Part shown: piece by piece, positions 18,182 through 26,465 of the stretch
Position numbering within the stretch: position 1 is the stretch's first letter
How the letters are laid out: the number at the start of each line of letters is the position of its first letter
From: an uncultured Alphaproteobacteria bacterium
GTDB lineage: Bacteria > Pseudomonadota > Alphaproteobacteria > Rs-D84
Direction: 5' to 3'
NCBI GenBank assembly: GCA_934230415.1
Contig: CAKQEW010000001.1
Span: 1 to 64,000 of the forward strand
DNA: 64,000 bases
Notes under the pieces: model-generated
The model's database searches: none
What the model saw: the letters and a program-made list of their open reading frames with translations, nothing else
Told to the model about the DNA's origin: nothing
Position numbers and translations under genes: made by a program

Positions 18182-18601
18182 TTACTTGCCGTGGGTGCCA
18201 CGCCATTTTTTCCCGGTAAAATTACGATACGCACGACATGCCGCATCATACTCCTGTTTTGCCTGAATCAGTTTTTGGTTTGCCGCATAGTGTTCGCAAT
18301 CCACCTGGTCACACGCGTGTTTTTCTGAAAAATGCGAACAATGTTCTGGGACAAAAATATCCAACGAATGATCCGCGTCTGGACAATATTCTGACGAGTC
18401 ATAGCGAACACGTTTCACACAATTTTCACAATCAAATCGTGGTGTATCTGGCCCAACAAACAACGTTGTTGTCACCGCATCACGTGCAAATGACAGATTA
18501 GTCGCCGCAATTTGGCACCCAATTGTCAGCATTTTTACCTGGTTATCATCCTGGCGACGGCGCCGTGCCCCTATGAAGTATTTAATTTTTTCAAATAACA
18601 T
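18182..18601 (-). CDS. Cys-rich family protein, paralogue 4 of 7
   Basis: Unrecognised family, 139 residues. N-terminus MLFEKIKYFIGARRRRQDD lacks the TDxKTR tail seen in others. First Cys in CENCVKRVRYD; core CSHFSEKHACDQVDCEHY; C-terminus CRAYRNFTGKKWRG in place of FWxxKY, making it the most divergent at the end. It has several extra Asp and His residues around the core (DADHSLDIFVPEH). Confidence 0.68.
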   Translation of the reverse strand: MLFEKIKYFIGARRRRQDDNQVKMLTIGCQIAATNLSFARDAVTTTLFVGPDTPRFDCENCVKRVRYDSSEYCPDADHSLDIFVPEHCSHFSEKHACDQVDCEHYAANQKLIQAKQEYDAACRAYRNFTGKKWRGTHGK

Positions 18602-18617
18602 TTATACACTCCTTTGC

Positions 18618-18968
18618 TTATTTTTCTTTTGCCATACATGACTGCATTTTATTTTTCCAAAACATTCCCATATGCCATTCGTACAGTGTGCGATATTTAC
18701 GCGCACGAACAATATTACGTACATCTGGGAAAATCGGACATGTATGATTCTGGCAACCTGCCCCGTTTGCATTCAGACAATAATCATCGTCCAAGAACAT
18801 CATGCATGAATACACACATGTATTCTGGGCCGCAATATTTGCGAATGCATCACGTTCTGCACGCAATGTATCTGCATATTTTTGCCCCAGGTATTTAAAA
18901 TCCGCCCGATGCATGGCACGTGTTTTATGGTCTGTATTTAATAAATATTTTACTCGTTCACAGAACAT
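18618..18968 (-). CDS. Cys-rich family protein, paralogue 3 of 7
   Basis: Unrecognised family, 116 residues, the shortest copy. N-terminus MFCERVKYLLNTDHKTRAMH; first Cys in NTCVYSCMMF; core CLNANGAGCQNHTCPIF, in which the usual Phe after CxxF is replaced; C-terminus MGMFWKNKMQ. An added Cys at position 3 and another near the end (QSCMAK) distinguish it. Confidence 0.68.
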   Translation of the reverse strand: MFCERVKYLLNTDHKTRAMHRADFKYLGQKYADTLRAERDAFANIAAQNTCVYSCMMFLDDDYCLNANGAGCQNHTCPIFPDVRNIVRARKYRTLYEWHMGMFWKNKMQSCMAKEK

Positions 18969-18976
18969 TGTTTTTC

Positions 18977-19372
18977 CTATTTTTCACGACGCGACTTTAA
19001 TTTATTTGCATAAAAATTTGCCAGCATTTTATCGTACACTTCGCGTTGCTGGCGTGCCAGACACCACTGATTAATATACGACTGCATTGGACAACACGTA
19101 TATGTTGCCCGACATCTATTCGCCTGAAAATTCTGGCAATCATGGCGTTCCTGAATCTGACCTGTCTTTGGATTTTCCACAAACACCTGGCATGCTGTTT
19201 CACGCCCAGTATATTCACCGCACGGGACATGCACGGTCATTTTTTCATATGCATCCATTTCATCCCTGTACGTATCAAAATATCGCCGAAATAATTCACC
19301 GTATTCCGCCCGATCAGCCAAACGTGTTTTTTTATCAGTCTTTAATAAATACACAATGTTATCCAGTATCAT
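18977..19372 (-). CDS. Cys-rich family protein, paralogue 2 of 7
   Basis: Unrecognised family, 131 residues. It shows the clearest N-terminal consensus, MILDNIVYLLKTDKKTRLAD followed by RAEYGEL. Cys pattern: HVPCGEYTGRETAC, then CQNFQANRCRATYTCCP. C-terminus MLANFYANKLKSRREK. It starts after a GGGGG ribosome-binding site, 15 bases downstream of paralogue 1. Confidence 0.7.
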   Translation of the reverse strand: MILDNIVYLLKTDKKTRLADRAEYGELFRRYFDTYRDEMDAYEKMTVHVPCGEYTGRETACQVFVENPKTGQIQERHDCQNFQANRCRATYTCCPMQSYINQWCLARQQREVYDKMLANFYANKLKSRREK

Positions 19373-19387
19373 TTTGCACCCCCGGCG

Positions 19388-19777
19388 TTATTTGCTGTTG
19401 TTTTTATGCGCGATACGGGCATCACGCCAGAAATGTTTTACCATATCATGCGCCACGCGCCATTTTTCATATGCGATGTCATATTTGTGCCGTGCAGGAT
19501 ACGATTTGCATCCGGTTACATTGCACATACAATCACCCCTGAAATGCGGGCAAATATCTGTATTGTAATACGAGAAGCAAGGAAAATCATCCGCAGGATT
19601 TTCGCCTTCGTGAAACGTCACGCGAACACAGGCGCCTTCTCTCATTTCAGTGTATGCATCAGACGCCACCCGCGCCAGTTGCTGTTCCTGCTGTTTCAGT
19701 TCTTGATAACGCAAACGATCGGCCACGCGCGTTTGTGCATCAGTTGCTATACGGTACCGTATCATATCAATCAGCAT
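19388..19777 (-). CDS. Cys-rich family protein, paralogue 1 of 7
   Basis: Unrecognised family, 129 residues, first to be transcribed. N-terminus MLIDMIRYRIATDAQTRVAD then RLRYQEL; first Cys in GACVRVTFHEG; core CPHFRGDCMCNVTGCKSY; C-terminus MVKHFWRDARIAHK. A perfect AAGGAG lies before the ATG, only 18 bases after the lepA stop, so the family is almost certainly cotranscribed with lepA. Confidence 0.72.
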   Translation of the reverse strand: MLIDMIRYRIATDAQTRVADRLRYQELKQQEQQLARVASDAYTEMREGACVRVTFHEGENPADDFPCFSYYNTDICPHFRGDCMCNVTGCKSYPARHKYDIAYEKWRVAHDMVKHFWRDARIAHKNNSK

Positions 19778-19795
19778 CGCAGACTCCTTTATCTA

Positions 19796-21592
19796 TTACG
19801 ACACTTTCAGTGCATTGATAAACGCACTCTGTGGGATTTCAACATTCCCAAATGTGCGCATACGCTTTTTCCCCTCCTTCTGCTTCTCCAACAGTTTGCG
19901 CTTGCGGGTGATATCCCCACCATAACATTTCGCGGTTACATCCTTGCGATATGCCGCGATTGTTTCACGCGCAATAATTTTGCCACCGATTGCCGCCTGC
20001 AGTGGAATCTTGAACTGGTGACGTGGAATTAAATCTTTTAATTTTTCCACAATCTGACGGCCACGCCGTTCGGCGAACATGCGATGACACATAAACGATA
20101 ACGGTTCAACATTTTCATCATTGACCAGAATTGAAACCTTGACCAAATCAGACGGCTGGTACCCATTGACGACATAGTCAAACGATGCGTACCCCGATGA
20201 TATAGATTTCACCCGATCATAGAAATCAAATACAATTTCCGCCAATGGCAACTGGTACACCAATACGGCGCGATTACCAACATACGACACATTTTCCTGG
20301 ACCCCACGGCGTTCCGAACACAGCGACATAATTCCGCCCATGTATTTATCAGGCATCATAATCGTTGCGCGTACCCATGGTTCTTCAATAGATTGAATTT
20401 TCGTCACATCTGGCATATCCGCCGGATTTTCCAAATCAATGGTCGTGCCATCGCGCATATGCACCTTGTACAACACACTGGGTACCGTATTTATCAGTGA
20501 CAGATTGAATTCCCGCGCCAGGCGTTCACTGATAATTTCCATATGCAACAATCCCAAGAAACCGCAACGCAACCCAAACCCCAGCGCAGACGACTTTTCC
20601 GTTGTAAACATAAATGACGCGTCATTCAATGCCAGTTTTTCCGCACTGTCGCGCAGGTCTGGATAATCATCGGCGGATACCGGGAAAAACGACGAAAACA
20701 CCACCGGCACCGATGGCTTGAATCCCGGCAATGGTTCAGACGCACCGGCCGATTTTGCATCGGCAATCGTGTCGCCAACCCGGCAATCATGAATTGTTTT
20801 CATCCCGGTAATAATAAATCCGATTTCACCCGTATCCAATGCGTCCGTATCAACCATTTTGGGGGTAAAGTATCCGATTTTTTCAACCGTGTATTCGGCA
20901 CCTGTTGCCAAGAATTTTATTTTCTGGCCACGCGACAGGCGCCCATCAACCACGCGCACCAACACCACCACGCCCAGATATGAATCATACCACGAATCCA
21001 CCAACAGTGCGCGCGTTGGCGCATTTTCATTTCCATGCGGGGACGGTAATTTTTTTACAATTTCTTCCAGTAATTCTGGGACGCCGGCACCGGTCTTGCC
21101 CGAAACACACATGGCATTTTCCGCGTCCAGCCCGATAACATCGGCAATCTGTTCACGCGTTGCGGCAACATCACTGGATGGCAAATCAATCTTGTTCAGC
21201 ACCGGCAGCATTTCCAAATCATTGTCCAACGCCAGATACGCGTTTGCCAGCGTCTGGGCCTGGACCCCCTGGGTCGCGTCAACCAGAATCAACGCGCCTT
21301 CGCACGCGGCCAGGCTGCGCGATACCTCGTACGAAAAATCCACATGTCCCGGCGTATCCATCAAATTCAGCTGATACACCTGCCCATCACGCGCATGATA
21401 ATTCAGACGCACCGTCTGGGCCTTTATCGTGATACCACGTTCACGTTCAATATCCATAGAATCCAGAACCTGGGCCTTCATCTCGCGCGATTGCAGACCG
21501 CCCGTATACTCAATCAACCGGTCAGACAGTGTTGATTTACCATGATCAATATGCGCAACAATGGCAAAGTTTCTGATATTTTTCTGATGCAT
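19796..21592 (-). CDS. lepA: Elongation factor 4 (LepA)
   Basis: EF4 is a translational GTPase that acts on stalled or assembling ribosomes. The 598-residue protein has the P-loop [47 protein letters not shown], and the LepA-specific C-terminal domain with [20 protein letters not shown]. The ATG at 21592 gives the family length; the predicted promoter places the transcription start at or next to this ATG and there is no ribosome-binding site, so the mRNA may be leaderless. It heads the run of seven Cys-rich genes. Confidence 0.97.
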   Translation of the reverse strand: MHQKNIRNFAIVAHIDHGKSTLSDRLIEYTGGLQSREMKAQVLDSMDIERERGITIKAQTVRLNYHARDGQVYQLNLMDTPGHVDFSYEVSRSLAACEGALILVDATQGVQAQTLANAYLALDNDLEMLPVLNKIDLPSSDVAATREQIADVIGLDAENAMCVSGKTGAGVPELLEEIVKKLPSPHGNENAPTRALLVDSWYDSYLGVVVLVRVVDGRLSRGQKIKFLATGAEYTVEKIGYFTPKMVDTDALDTGEIGFIITGMKTIHDCRVGDTIADAKSAGASEPLPGFKPSVPVVFSSFFPVSADDYPDLRDSAEKLALNDASFMFTTEKSSALGFGLRCGFLGLLHMEIISERLAREFNLSLINTVPSVLYKVHMRDGTTIDLENPADMPDVTKIQSIEEPWVRATIMMPDKYMGGIMSLCSERRGVQENVSYVGNRAVLVYQLPLAEIVFDFYDRVKSISSGYASFDYVVNGYQPSDLVKVSILVNDENVEPLSFMCHRMFAERRGRQIVEKLKDLIPRHQFKIPLQAAIGGKIIARETIAAYRKDVTAKCYGGDITRKRKLLEKQKEGKKRMRTFGNVEIPQSAFINALKVS

Positions 21593-21598
21593 GCGGCA

Positions 21599-21627
21599 AT
21601 GATACACCAGTATATGATGATTTTCAA
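21599..21627 (-). promoter_or_regulatory. lepA promoter
   Basis: Minus strand TTGAAA (21622-21627), 17-bp spacer, TATCAT (21599-21604). The expected start, about seven bases further, coincides with the lepA ATG. Confidence 0.6.
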
Positions 21628-21640
21628 CCGTATTTTTTGC

Positions 21641-21669
21641 AAAAAACCGGTGCACCATTTGGCGCACCG
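21641..21669 (-). terminator. Terminator after the DedA/YqaA-like gene
   Basis: Stem CGGTGC/GCACCG followed on the minus strand by GTTTTTT. Confidence 0.7.
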
Positions 21670-21679
21670 TTCAATCTGA

Positions 21680-22255
21680 TTAAAACAGCAACACCATGCA
21701 TATTCCCAGCCCAGCGGCAATAATCGCCCCCAGCGTCAGCGGCCAAAAATATTTTTTCACAATTACGTTTGCGCGATTCTGGAATCGCCACAGCAAATAC
21801 CCAACAATTGCGAACCGTCCAGTGCGGAATATCGCCGACACGCCCAAGAACAGCAGTATTGGATACCCAATGAACCCCAACCATATCGCCAACAATTTGT
21901 ACGGTATCGGTGTCACCGCGGTCAGCACGATAATAAATATCCCGTATTTTGAAAACATTGGTTTTATGGCGGTTTCTATTAATTCCGGGTTTGAAAATGT
22001 ATTTATCAGCCACACCCCAACCGAATCATATAACCATGCGCCAATCATATACGCAATTGCGCCACCAACAATGGAACCCAACGCCGCCGCCACTGTGATT
22101 GGCACGGCGCGATTTTTGTTTGCGATAATCGGCGGTGTCATAAAAACCTCTGGCGGGACGAACAGGAACACCGATTCACAAATTGTCAGCAAAAACACAA
22201 TCCAGGAATAAATGGGACTTTCGGATTTTTTCAGTATGTATTCAGCAAATTTCAT
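21680..22255 (-). CDS. DedA/YqaA-type (VTT domain) membrane protein
   Basis: A 191-residue polytopic inner-membrane protein of the SNARE-associated/DedA group, some of which move lipids across membranes. It has hydrophobic segments at about 15-40, 50-75, 105-130, 135-155 and 165-190. The family-type segments PPEVFMTPPIIANKNRA and LGSIVGGAIAYMIGAWLYD near the middle, and GRFAIVGYLLWRF near the end, fit the YqaA subgroup. The ATG at 22255 follows GGGGAA; a GTG five codons upstream is an alternative start. It is divergent from rbfA. Substrate unknown. Confidence 0.8.
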   Translation of the reverse strand: MKFAEYILKKSESPIYSWIVFLLTICESVFLFVPPEVFMTPPIIANKNRAVPITVAAALGSIVGGAIAYMIGAWLYDSVGVWLINTFSNPELIETAIKPMFSKYGIFIIVLTAVTPIPYKLLAIWLGFIGYPILLFLGVSAIFRTGRFAIVGYLLWRFQNRANVIVKKYFWPLTLGAIIAAGLGICMVLLF

Positions 22256-22285
22256 GGATTTTTTCCCCACTGTTTAAAAATTTAC

Positions 22286-22321
22286 TTGATTGTAATTGAA
22301 TATTTACTAATTTACAATCAA
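22286..22321. promoter_or_regulatory. Inverted repeat between the DedA-like gene and rbfA
   Basis: A perfect 10-bp inverted repeat, TTGATTGTAA and TTACAATCAA, separated by 16 bp in the short divergent intergenic region. It could be an operator serving both genes or an RNA hairpin in the rbfA leader. Confidence 0.45.
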
Positions 22322-22346
22322 TATATGAATACAAAGGGTATAGTTA

Positions 22347-22700
22347 ATGCCAAACAGAAAAACAGGTAACAATTCTAACCGTGCCGGGCGCGTCGCGTCC
22401 AAGGTCCAAACACTGGTCGCAGAAATTCTGCGCGATGATTACAGTGATGATAAATTACTGGGCGGTGTGTCATTGGTTGGGTCGGTTGCGCACGGCGGAT
22501 TGCAATTTGTACGCCTGTTTTATTATTCACGCAGTGACGATATCCCCGCGGTCCAGAAACGCCTGGATGATGTTACACGCATGGTGCGTTTTGAATTGGC
22601 GTCGCGCATGAACCAGAAATATGTCCCTGATATTCGTTTTGAATACGATGACACATTGGACCGCGCCACACGTATTGATAAATTGCTGGAAAATTTGTAG
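22347..22700 (+). CDS. rbfA: Ribosome-binding factor A
   Basis: RbfA helps 16S rRNA 5'-end maturation in the 30S subunit. The 117 residues match the single KH-like domain: SNRAGRVASKVQTLVAEILR near the N-terminus, the VSLVGSVAHGGLQFVRLFYY strand region, and VPDIRFEYDDTLDRATRIDKL at the end. AAAGGG lies before the ATG. It stands alone, not next to infB or truB as in many genomes. Confidence 0.88.
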   Translation: MPNRKTGNNSNRAGRVASKVQTLVAEILRDDYSDDKLLGGVSLVGSVAHGGLQFVRLFYYSRSDDIPAVQKRLDDVTRMVRFELASRMNQKYVPDIRFEYDDTLDRATRIDKLLENL

Positions 22701-22778
22701 TTCCCCCACAACACACCATGTCCCACCGTACCCCCGGTGTCAGGGGTCGGTCAAATAGCATAAAGAACGTAATAAGTT

Positions 22779-22810
22779 CCACCCGCAAAATCATGCGATT
22801 TTGCGGGTGG
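22779..22810 (+). other. Long perfect hairpin downstream of rbfA
   Basis: A 14-bp perfect stem CCACCCGCAAAATC/GATTTTGCGGGTGG with loop ATGC, followed by a small GTCCGCC/GGCGGAC stem near 22840. There is no T-run at the first stem. The 22701-22901 gap holds no gene; the structures may stabilise the rbfA mRNA 3' end. Confidence 0.4.
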
Positions 22811-22901
22811 TGTCCCAGGGTTCCAGGTCATTAAAATCGTCCGCCAAAGGCGGACTCAAACATTGCTCTCTTTATTGCGGAGACGGGATGCCACCTCTAA
22901 T

Positions 22902-22930
22902 AAAAAAATGCGCCAATGGCGCATTTTTTT
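22902..22930. terminator. Bidirectional terminator after rbfA
   Basis: Stem AAAAAAATGCGCC/GGCGCATTTTTTT with loop AAT. Closely similar stems stand at 30757 and 34684, a recurrent terminator type of this genome. It overlaps the stop of the minus-strand gene at 22929. Confidence 0.85.
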
Positions 22931-23585
22931 ATTCAATCCAAATACTGGCATATGTCGTTGCAGTGGCACTGCCCACAGGAACCTGGACGTTGGCCTTGGA
23001 AACCGTCACCGTGCCGGCATTGGCCGTCACACTGGTCACCATGTTACCAGAACCAGAAACCGTAACATTGCCACCCGTACCAGAATTTAATAAATTTTGT
23101 TTCTTGTCAATGTTGCCCTGTAATGTCGTATCAGCGGCCTTGTACGCAGTGTCCATATCGTCTACTTTGCTTTCCAGGTCACTAATATCTGCCCCAACCA
23201 GGGATGCTGCCTGCTTGGCCATTTCATTCGCAACCGCCATTGATGGATACTTGTCCGTAGAATTTATATCTGCAGAAAAACCTGTCTTATCCGTTACCTT
23301 GTTCAGATTTGTTTCGGCAACCTTTTGCTGATACGTACCATCAGTATTCGTGCCAACCGTATCATACAACATGGTCGTTCCAGAATACGTTGGCGTACCG
23401 GTTGTATACGTTGTATCCGTGGCAGAAATAACAACCTTACCCGCATTTGTACCGCTGGTCGGTGTGGTAACCGCAACGTTGGACCCCGCAACAATGTTCG
23501 TTTTGGACACGATATCCGCGAATGCGGGCGCCGCCACAAACAATGCAACAAACGAACCGATAAAGATCTTCTTAATAAAATTCAT
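22929..23585 (-). CDS. Secreted fibre-like repeat protein 1 (218 residues)
   Basis: A signal peptide (MNFIKKIFIGSFVALFVAAPAFA) is followed by a Thr/Ser/Gly-rich region (VAVTTPTSGTNAGKVVISA) and an alpha-helical segment shared almost exactly with the next gene (MAVANEMAKQAASLVGADIS, DLESKVDDMDTAYKAADTTL). It ends with the GGNVTVSGSGNMVTSV type beta repeat and TTYASIWIE, a short Trp-containing terminus like its neighbours. No anchor is visible. It is probably a surface or matrix protein; function unknown. It is the shortest of five tandem members. Confidence 0.65.
   Translation of the reverse strand: MNFIKKIFIGSFVALFVAAPAFADIVSKTNIVAGSNVAVTTPTSGTNAGKVVISATDTTYTTGTPTYSGTTMLYDTVGTNTDGTYQQKVAETNLNKVTDKTGFSADINSTDKYPSMAVANEMAKQAASLVGADISDLESKVDDMDTAYKAADTTLQGNIDKKQNLLNSGTGGNVTVSGSGNMVTSVTANAGTVTVSKANVQVPVGSATATTYASIWIE
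23053..23243 (-). repeat. 191-bp block shared with 24870-25060
   Basis: This block inside repeat protein 1 appears base-for-base identical to 24870-25060 inside repeat protein 2, offset 1817 bp, whereas flanking sequence differs. That points to recent duplication or gene conversion between the two genes. Confidence 0.8.
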
Positions 23586-23692
23586 ATCTCTACATTCTGC
23601 TGTACACAATATTACCAGAAATTCCCCAAACGGGGCAAGCACCTTTTACGGTATGGCGCAAATTTTTTACGCCATACCATATTCGTCATGCA

Positions 23693-25258
23693 TTAACGAC
23701 CGATTTTTTCCCATGCGTATGTTTTTACGTTATCAACAACTTTCATCGTCAATGTATATGTACCGTCACTGGTGATATCGGCATTGGCTGTACCAGGGGC
23801 CGTAATTTTATCTGTAATATCGACTGCCTGCAATGCTGTATCTGCTTTGCCCAATGATGTCTGAACATCAGGTGCCAACTTTGCCTTAGTAACATTCTTA
23901 TCAGGAATCTTTACTGTTATCACTGCGTCATTTGCAATCATACCTGTCGCAATCTGACCAGTGGTAACTCCGCCGCTAGCATTCGTGATAAGGGCTTTGT
24001 TCGCTGCGTCCGCACCCTGGGCCGTACTTACCTTGCCAGCGATACTAGTTTTATTGGTTGCAATATCGTTCTTGTTCGTTGTGATTTGCGTAACCAAGTC
24101 TTTCGTTACACCAGAGTTAACTGCAGCCATCTGGTTTGTGTCCAACGCCGCCTGCTTGTTATTCCATGTCGTCTTTTGTTCAGCTGTAACATGGATATCC
24201 CCATTTTTAATGTGGGTATCGTATGATGCTACCTTGGTACTGTTGATACCAGATTTGTATGCGTCACTGCCTTCAATAGTTGTGACACGATTTGTCAATG
24301 CGTTTACTGCATCTGATGTCGCAACAGTGGCTTCCTTGGTAATTGTGACATTGCCTTTGCCGTCAGCGGTAATCCCAGTAACAACATTACCAGTACCAGA
24401 AACCGTAACATTGCCACCCGTACCAGAATTTAATAAATTTTGTTTCTTGTCAATGTTGTCCTGTAATGTCGTATCAGCGGTTTGCAATGCTGTAATGGCA
24501 CTTGCATTTGTTGATATCCCCGATTTATTGGTTGCAATATCGTTCTTGTTTGTTGTGATTTGATCAACCAAGGCTTTCGTCGCACCAGAGTTAACTGCAG
24601 CCATCTGGTTTGTGTCCAACGCCGCCTGCTTGTTATTCCATGTCGTCTTTTGTTCAGCTGTAACATGGATATCCCCATTTTTAATGTGGGTATCGTATGA
24701 TGCTACCTTGGTACTGTTGATACCAGATTTGTATGCGTCACTGCCTTCAATAGTTGTGACACGATTTGTCAATGCGTTTACTGCATCTGATGTCGCAACA
24801 GTGGCTTCCTTGGTAATTGTGACATTGCCTTTGCCGTCAGCGGTAATCCCAGTAACAACATTACCAGTACCAGAAACCGTAACATTGCCACCCGTACCAG
24901 AATTTAATAAATTTTGTTTCTTGTCAATGTTGCCCTGTAATGTCGTATCAGCGGCCTTGTACGCAGTGTCCATATCGTCTACTTTGCTTTCCAGGTCACT
25001 AATATCTGCCCCAACCAGGGATGCTGCCTGCTTGGCCATTTCATTCGCAACCGCCATTGACGGATATTTTTCTGTGGAAGTTGCATCTGCAGAAAAATTT
25101 GTCTTATCCGTTACCTTGTTCGCTTTCTGTTCGGCGGCGGCGGTAATCGCATCAGCTTTATCATTAACATATGATACAGATGCGATATCGGCGCGGGCGG
25201 CAGATGCCGTCATAACTGTGATTACAGAAATCGCCAGAATGCTTGTTAATCTTTTCAT
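23693..25258 (-). CDS. Secreted fibre-like repeat protein 2 (521 residues)
   Basis: The signal peptide is MKRLTSILAISVITVMTASAARA. The body consists of heptad-like helical stretches alternating with GGNVTVSGTGNVVTGI beta segments, as in phage tail-fibre and trimeric adhesin stalks. A 158-residue unit is duplicated in tandem with few changes (DNA period 474 bp). The C-terminus is TYTLTMKVVDNVKTYAWEKI, a Trp-containing cap seen in related form in the other four members. It lacks an autotransporter anchor. It lies in a run of five such genes, each with its own ribosome-binding site. Confidence 0.65.
   Translation of the reverse strand: MKRLTSILAISVITVMTASAARADIASVSYVNDKADAITAAAEQKANKVTDKTNFSADATSTEKYPSMAVANEMAKQAASLVGADISDLESKVDDMDTAYKAADTTLQGNIDKKQNLLNSGTGGNVTVSGTGNVVTGITADGKGNVTITKEATVATSDAVNALTNRVTTIEGSDAYKSGINSTKVASYDTHIKNGDIHVTAEQKTTWNNKQAALDTNQMAAVNSGATKALVDQITTNKNDIATNKSGISTNASAITALQTADTTLQDNIDKKQNLLNSGTGGNVTVSGTGNVVTGITADGKGNVTITKEATVATSDAVNALTNRVTTIEGSDAYKSGINSTKVASYDTHIKNGDIHVTAEQKTTWNNKQAALDTNQMAAVNSGVTKDLVTQITTNKNDIATNKTSIAGKVSTAQGADAANKALITNASGGVTTGQIATGMIANDAVITVKIPDKNVTKAKLAPDVQTSLGKADTALQAVDITDKITAPGTANADITSDGTYTLTMKVVDNVKTYAWEKIGR
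24057..24952 (-). repeat. Internal tandem duplication, 474-bp period
   Basis: Bases from about 24057 to 24478 recur at 24531 to 24952 with only scattered differences, for instance CTGCAGCCAT at 24121 and again at 24595. The duplication keeps the frame and adds 158 residues to repeat protein 2. Confidence 0.85.
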
Positions 25259-25346
25259 TTCCCAAAACCTTTCTATATTTTAACCCAGTATATAAAGCCT
25301 GACCTGTGGGGATGTGACGTGATGCGCCCCACCCCACAGTTTTTTA

Positions 25347-26417
25347 TTATTCTGCTGTACGTGAAATATCTTCCCACTGATAACCAATTGTTGAATCCCA
25401 CGTCAGAACATATTTTGCATTAGAGCCAATTTTGTCAGCGGCCGGTGCTGGGATGGCTGCTTCGGCTGTTGTTTTGGCAACATTTGCTGTGCTCTGTGCA
25501 GCTGCGGCGGCCTCTGTATTGGCCTGGATTGTCGCAGCATAACCGTTATAGGTCGTTACTTTGTCTGCTGTGATACCAGATTTCATAACCGCACTGTCAT
25601 TGATTGTCGTGATGTCAGATGTGTTCTTTTCAACCGCTGTTTTCAAGGCTGTTTCATCGTACTTGTCGGCCGCAATGGTGATTTTGCCATCTGCAATAGA
25701 AACCGTAACATTATCCCCACCAACCAAGTTTTCAGCTGTCAACTTGTTCTGTTTTTTATCCAATTCAGTACCAACTTCTGTCTTGGTATATGCATCCGTG
25801 ATGCCATAGCCCGCCAATGTTGTCGCCTTGTCAGCTTTCTTTCCAATTTCTGTTGTCAATTCTGTCTTTACAGCATCCGCAGCGCCCTTGGCTTCATATG
25901 TATTGCCCAAATTCAATTCGGTAATTGCATCAGCAATGGATTTCGCAACAGAACCGTCTTCTGTGGCAGTGCCGTTCAACTTTGTAATGGCGGCGGTGTT
26001 ACTTCCAACTTTTGCTGTCAAATCAGTCAATCCTTCGGTCGTGGCGATACCCACTGTGCTGATTGTACCATCTTCTTTGATTTCAATGTTTGTACCAGCT
26101 GTCAGCTTGTTCTGTTTTTTACCCAATTCAGTATTCATGTCAGTGGTGGTTGTATAGTTTGCAAATTTACCATCAACCGTGCTGATTTTGCCTTCCAATT
26201 CTGTTTTGGTCGCAGATGCGGTCTCTTGTGTTTCAAACTTTGCATTGGCGGCTGCCTGTGTATAAACATCAGCGGTATTTGCCTTTAATGCAATCGCGTC
26301 TGCATTTGTCTTTGCCTTGGCATCAACATATGCGGTTGATGGGATGGCGGCGTTGGCAGAGTTTGCAGCAACAACACCCAGCATCACGGTTAAAATACCT
26401 GCGGTTAATTTTTTCAT
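25347..26417 (-). CDS. Secreted fibre-like repeat protein 3 (356 residues)
   Basis: The signal peptide is MKKLTAGILTVMLGVVAANSANA, then AIPSTAYVDAKAKTNADA. The body has the repeating KKQNKLTAGTNIEI / KKQNKLTAENLVGGDNVTVS pattern, where a helical segment leads into a beta segment, and long Ala/Thr-rich helices. It ends KYVLTWDSTIGYQWEDISR, the family Trp cap. Same architecture as its neighbours but a different sequence, so it is an older duplicate. No membrane anchor. Confidence 0.65.
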   Translation of the reverse strand: MKKLTAGILTVMLGVVAANSANAAIPSTAYVDAKAKTNADAIALKANTADVYTQAAANAKFETQETASATKTELEGKISTVDGKFANYTTTTDMNTELGKKQNKLTAGTNIEIKEDGTISTVGIATTEGLTDLTAKVGSNTAAITKLNGTATEDGSVAKSIADAITELNLGNTYEAKGAADAVKTELTTEIGKKADKATTLAGYGITDAYTKTEVGTELDKKQNKLTAENLVGGDNVTVSIADGKITIAADKYDETALKTAVEKNTSDITTINDSAVMKSGITADKVTTYNGYAATIQANTEAAAAAQSTANVAKTTAEAAIPAPAADKIGSNAKYVLTWDSTIGYQWEDISRTAE

Positions 26418-26465
26418 TTTTCTTTCCTTTCTTTCGTTTTTTTAATTGTTATTTTATTTCTTGAA

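Noticed and set aside
15900..19777. Integrated prophage or genomic island after lepA
   Set aside because: The recombinase-like protein lacks its active site, there is no adjacent tRNA or direct repeat at the edges, and the Cys-rich genes run smoothly on from lepA with ordinary spacing.
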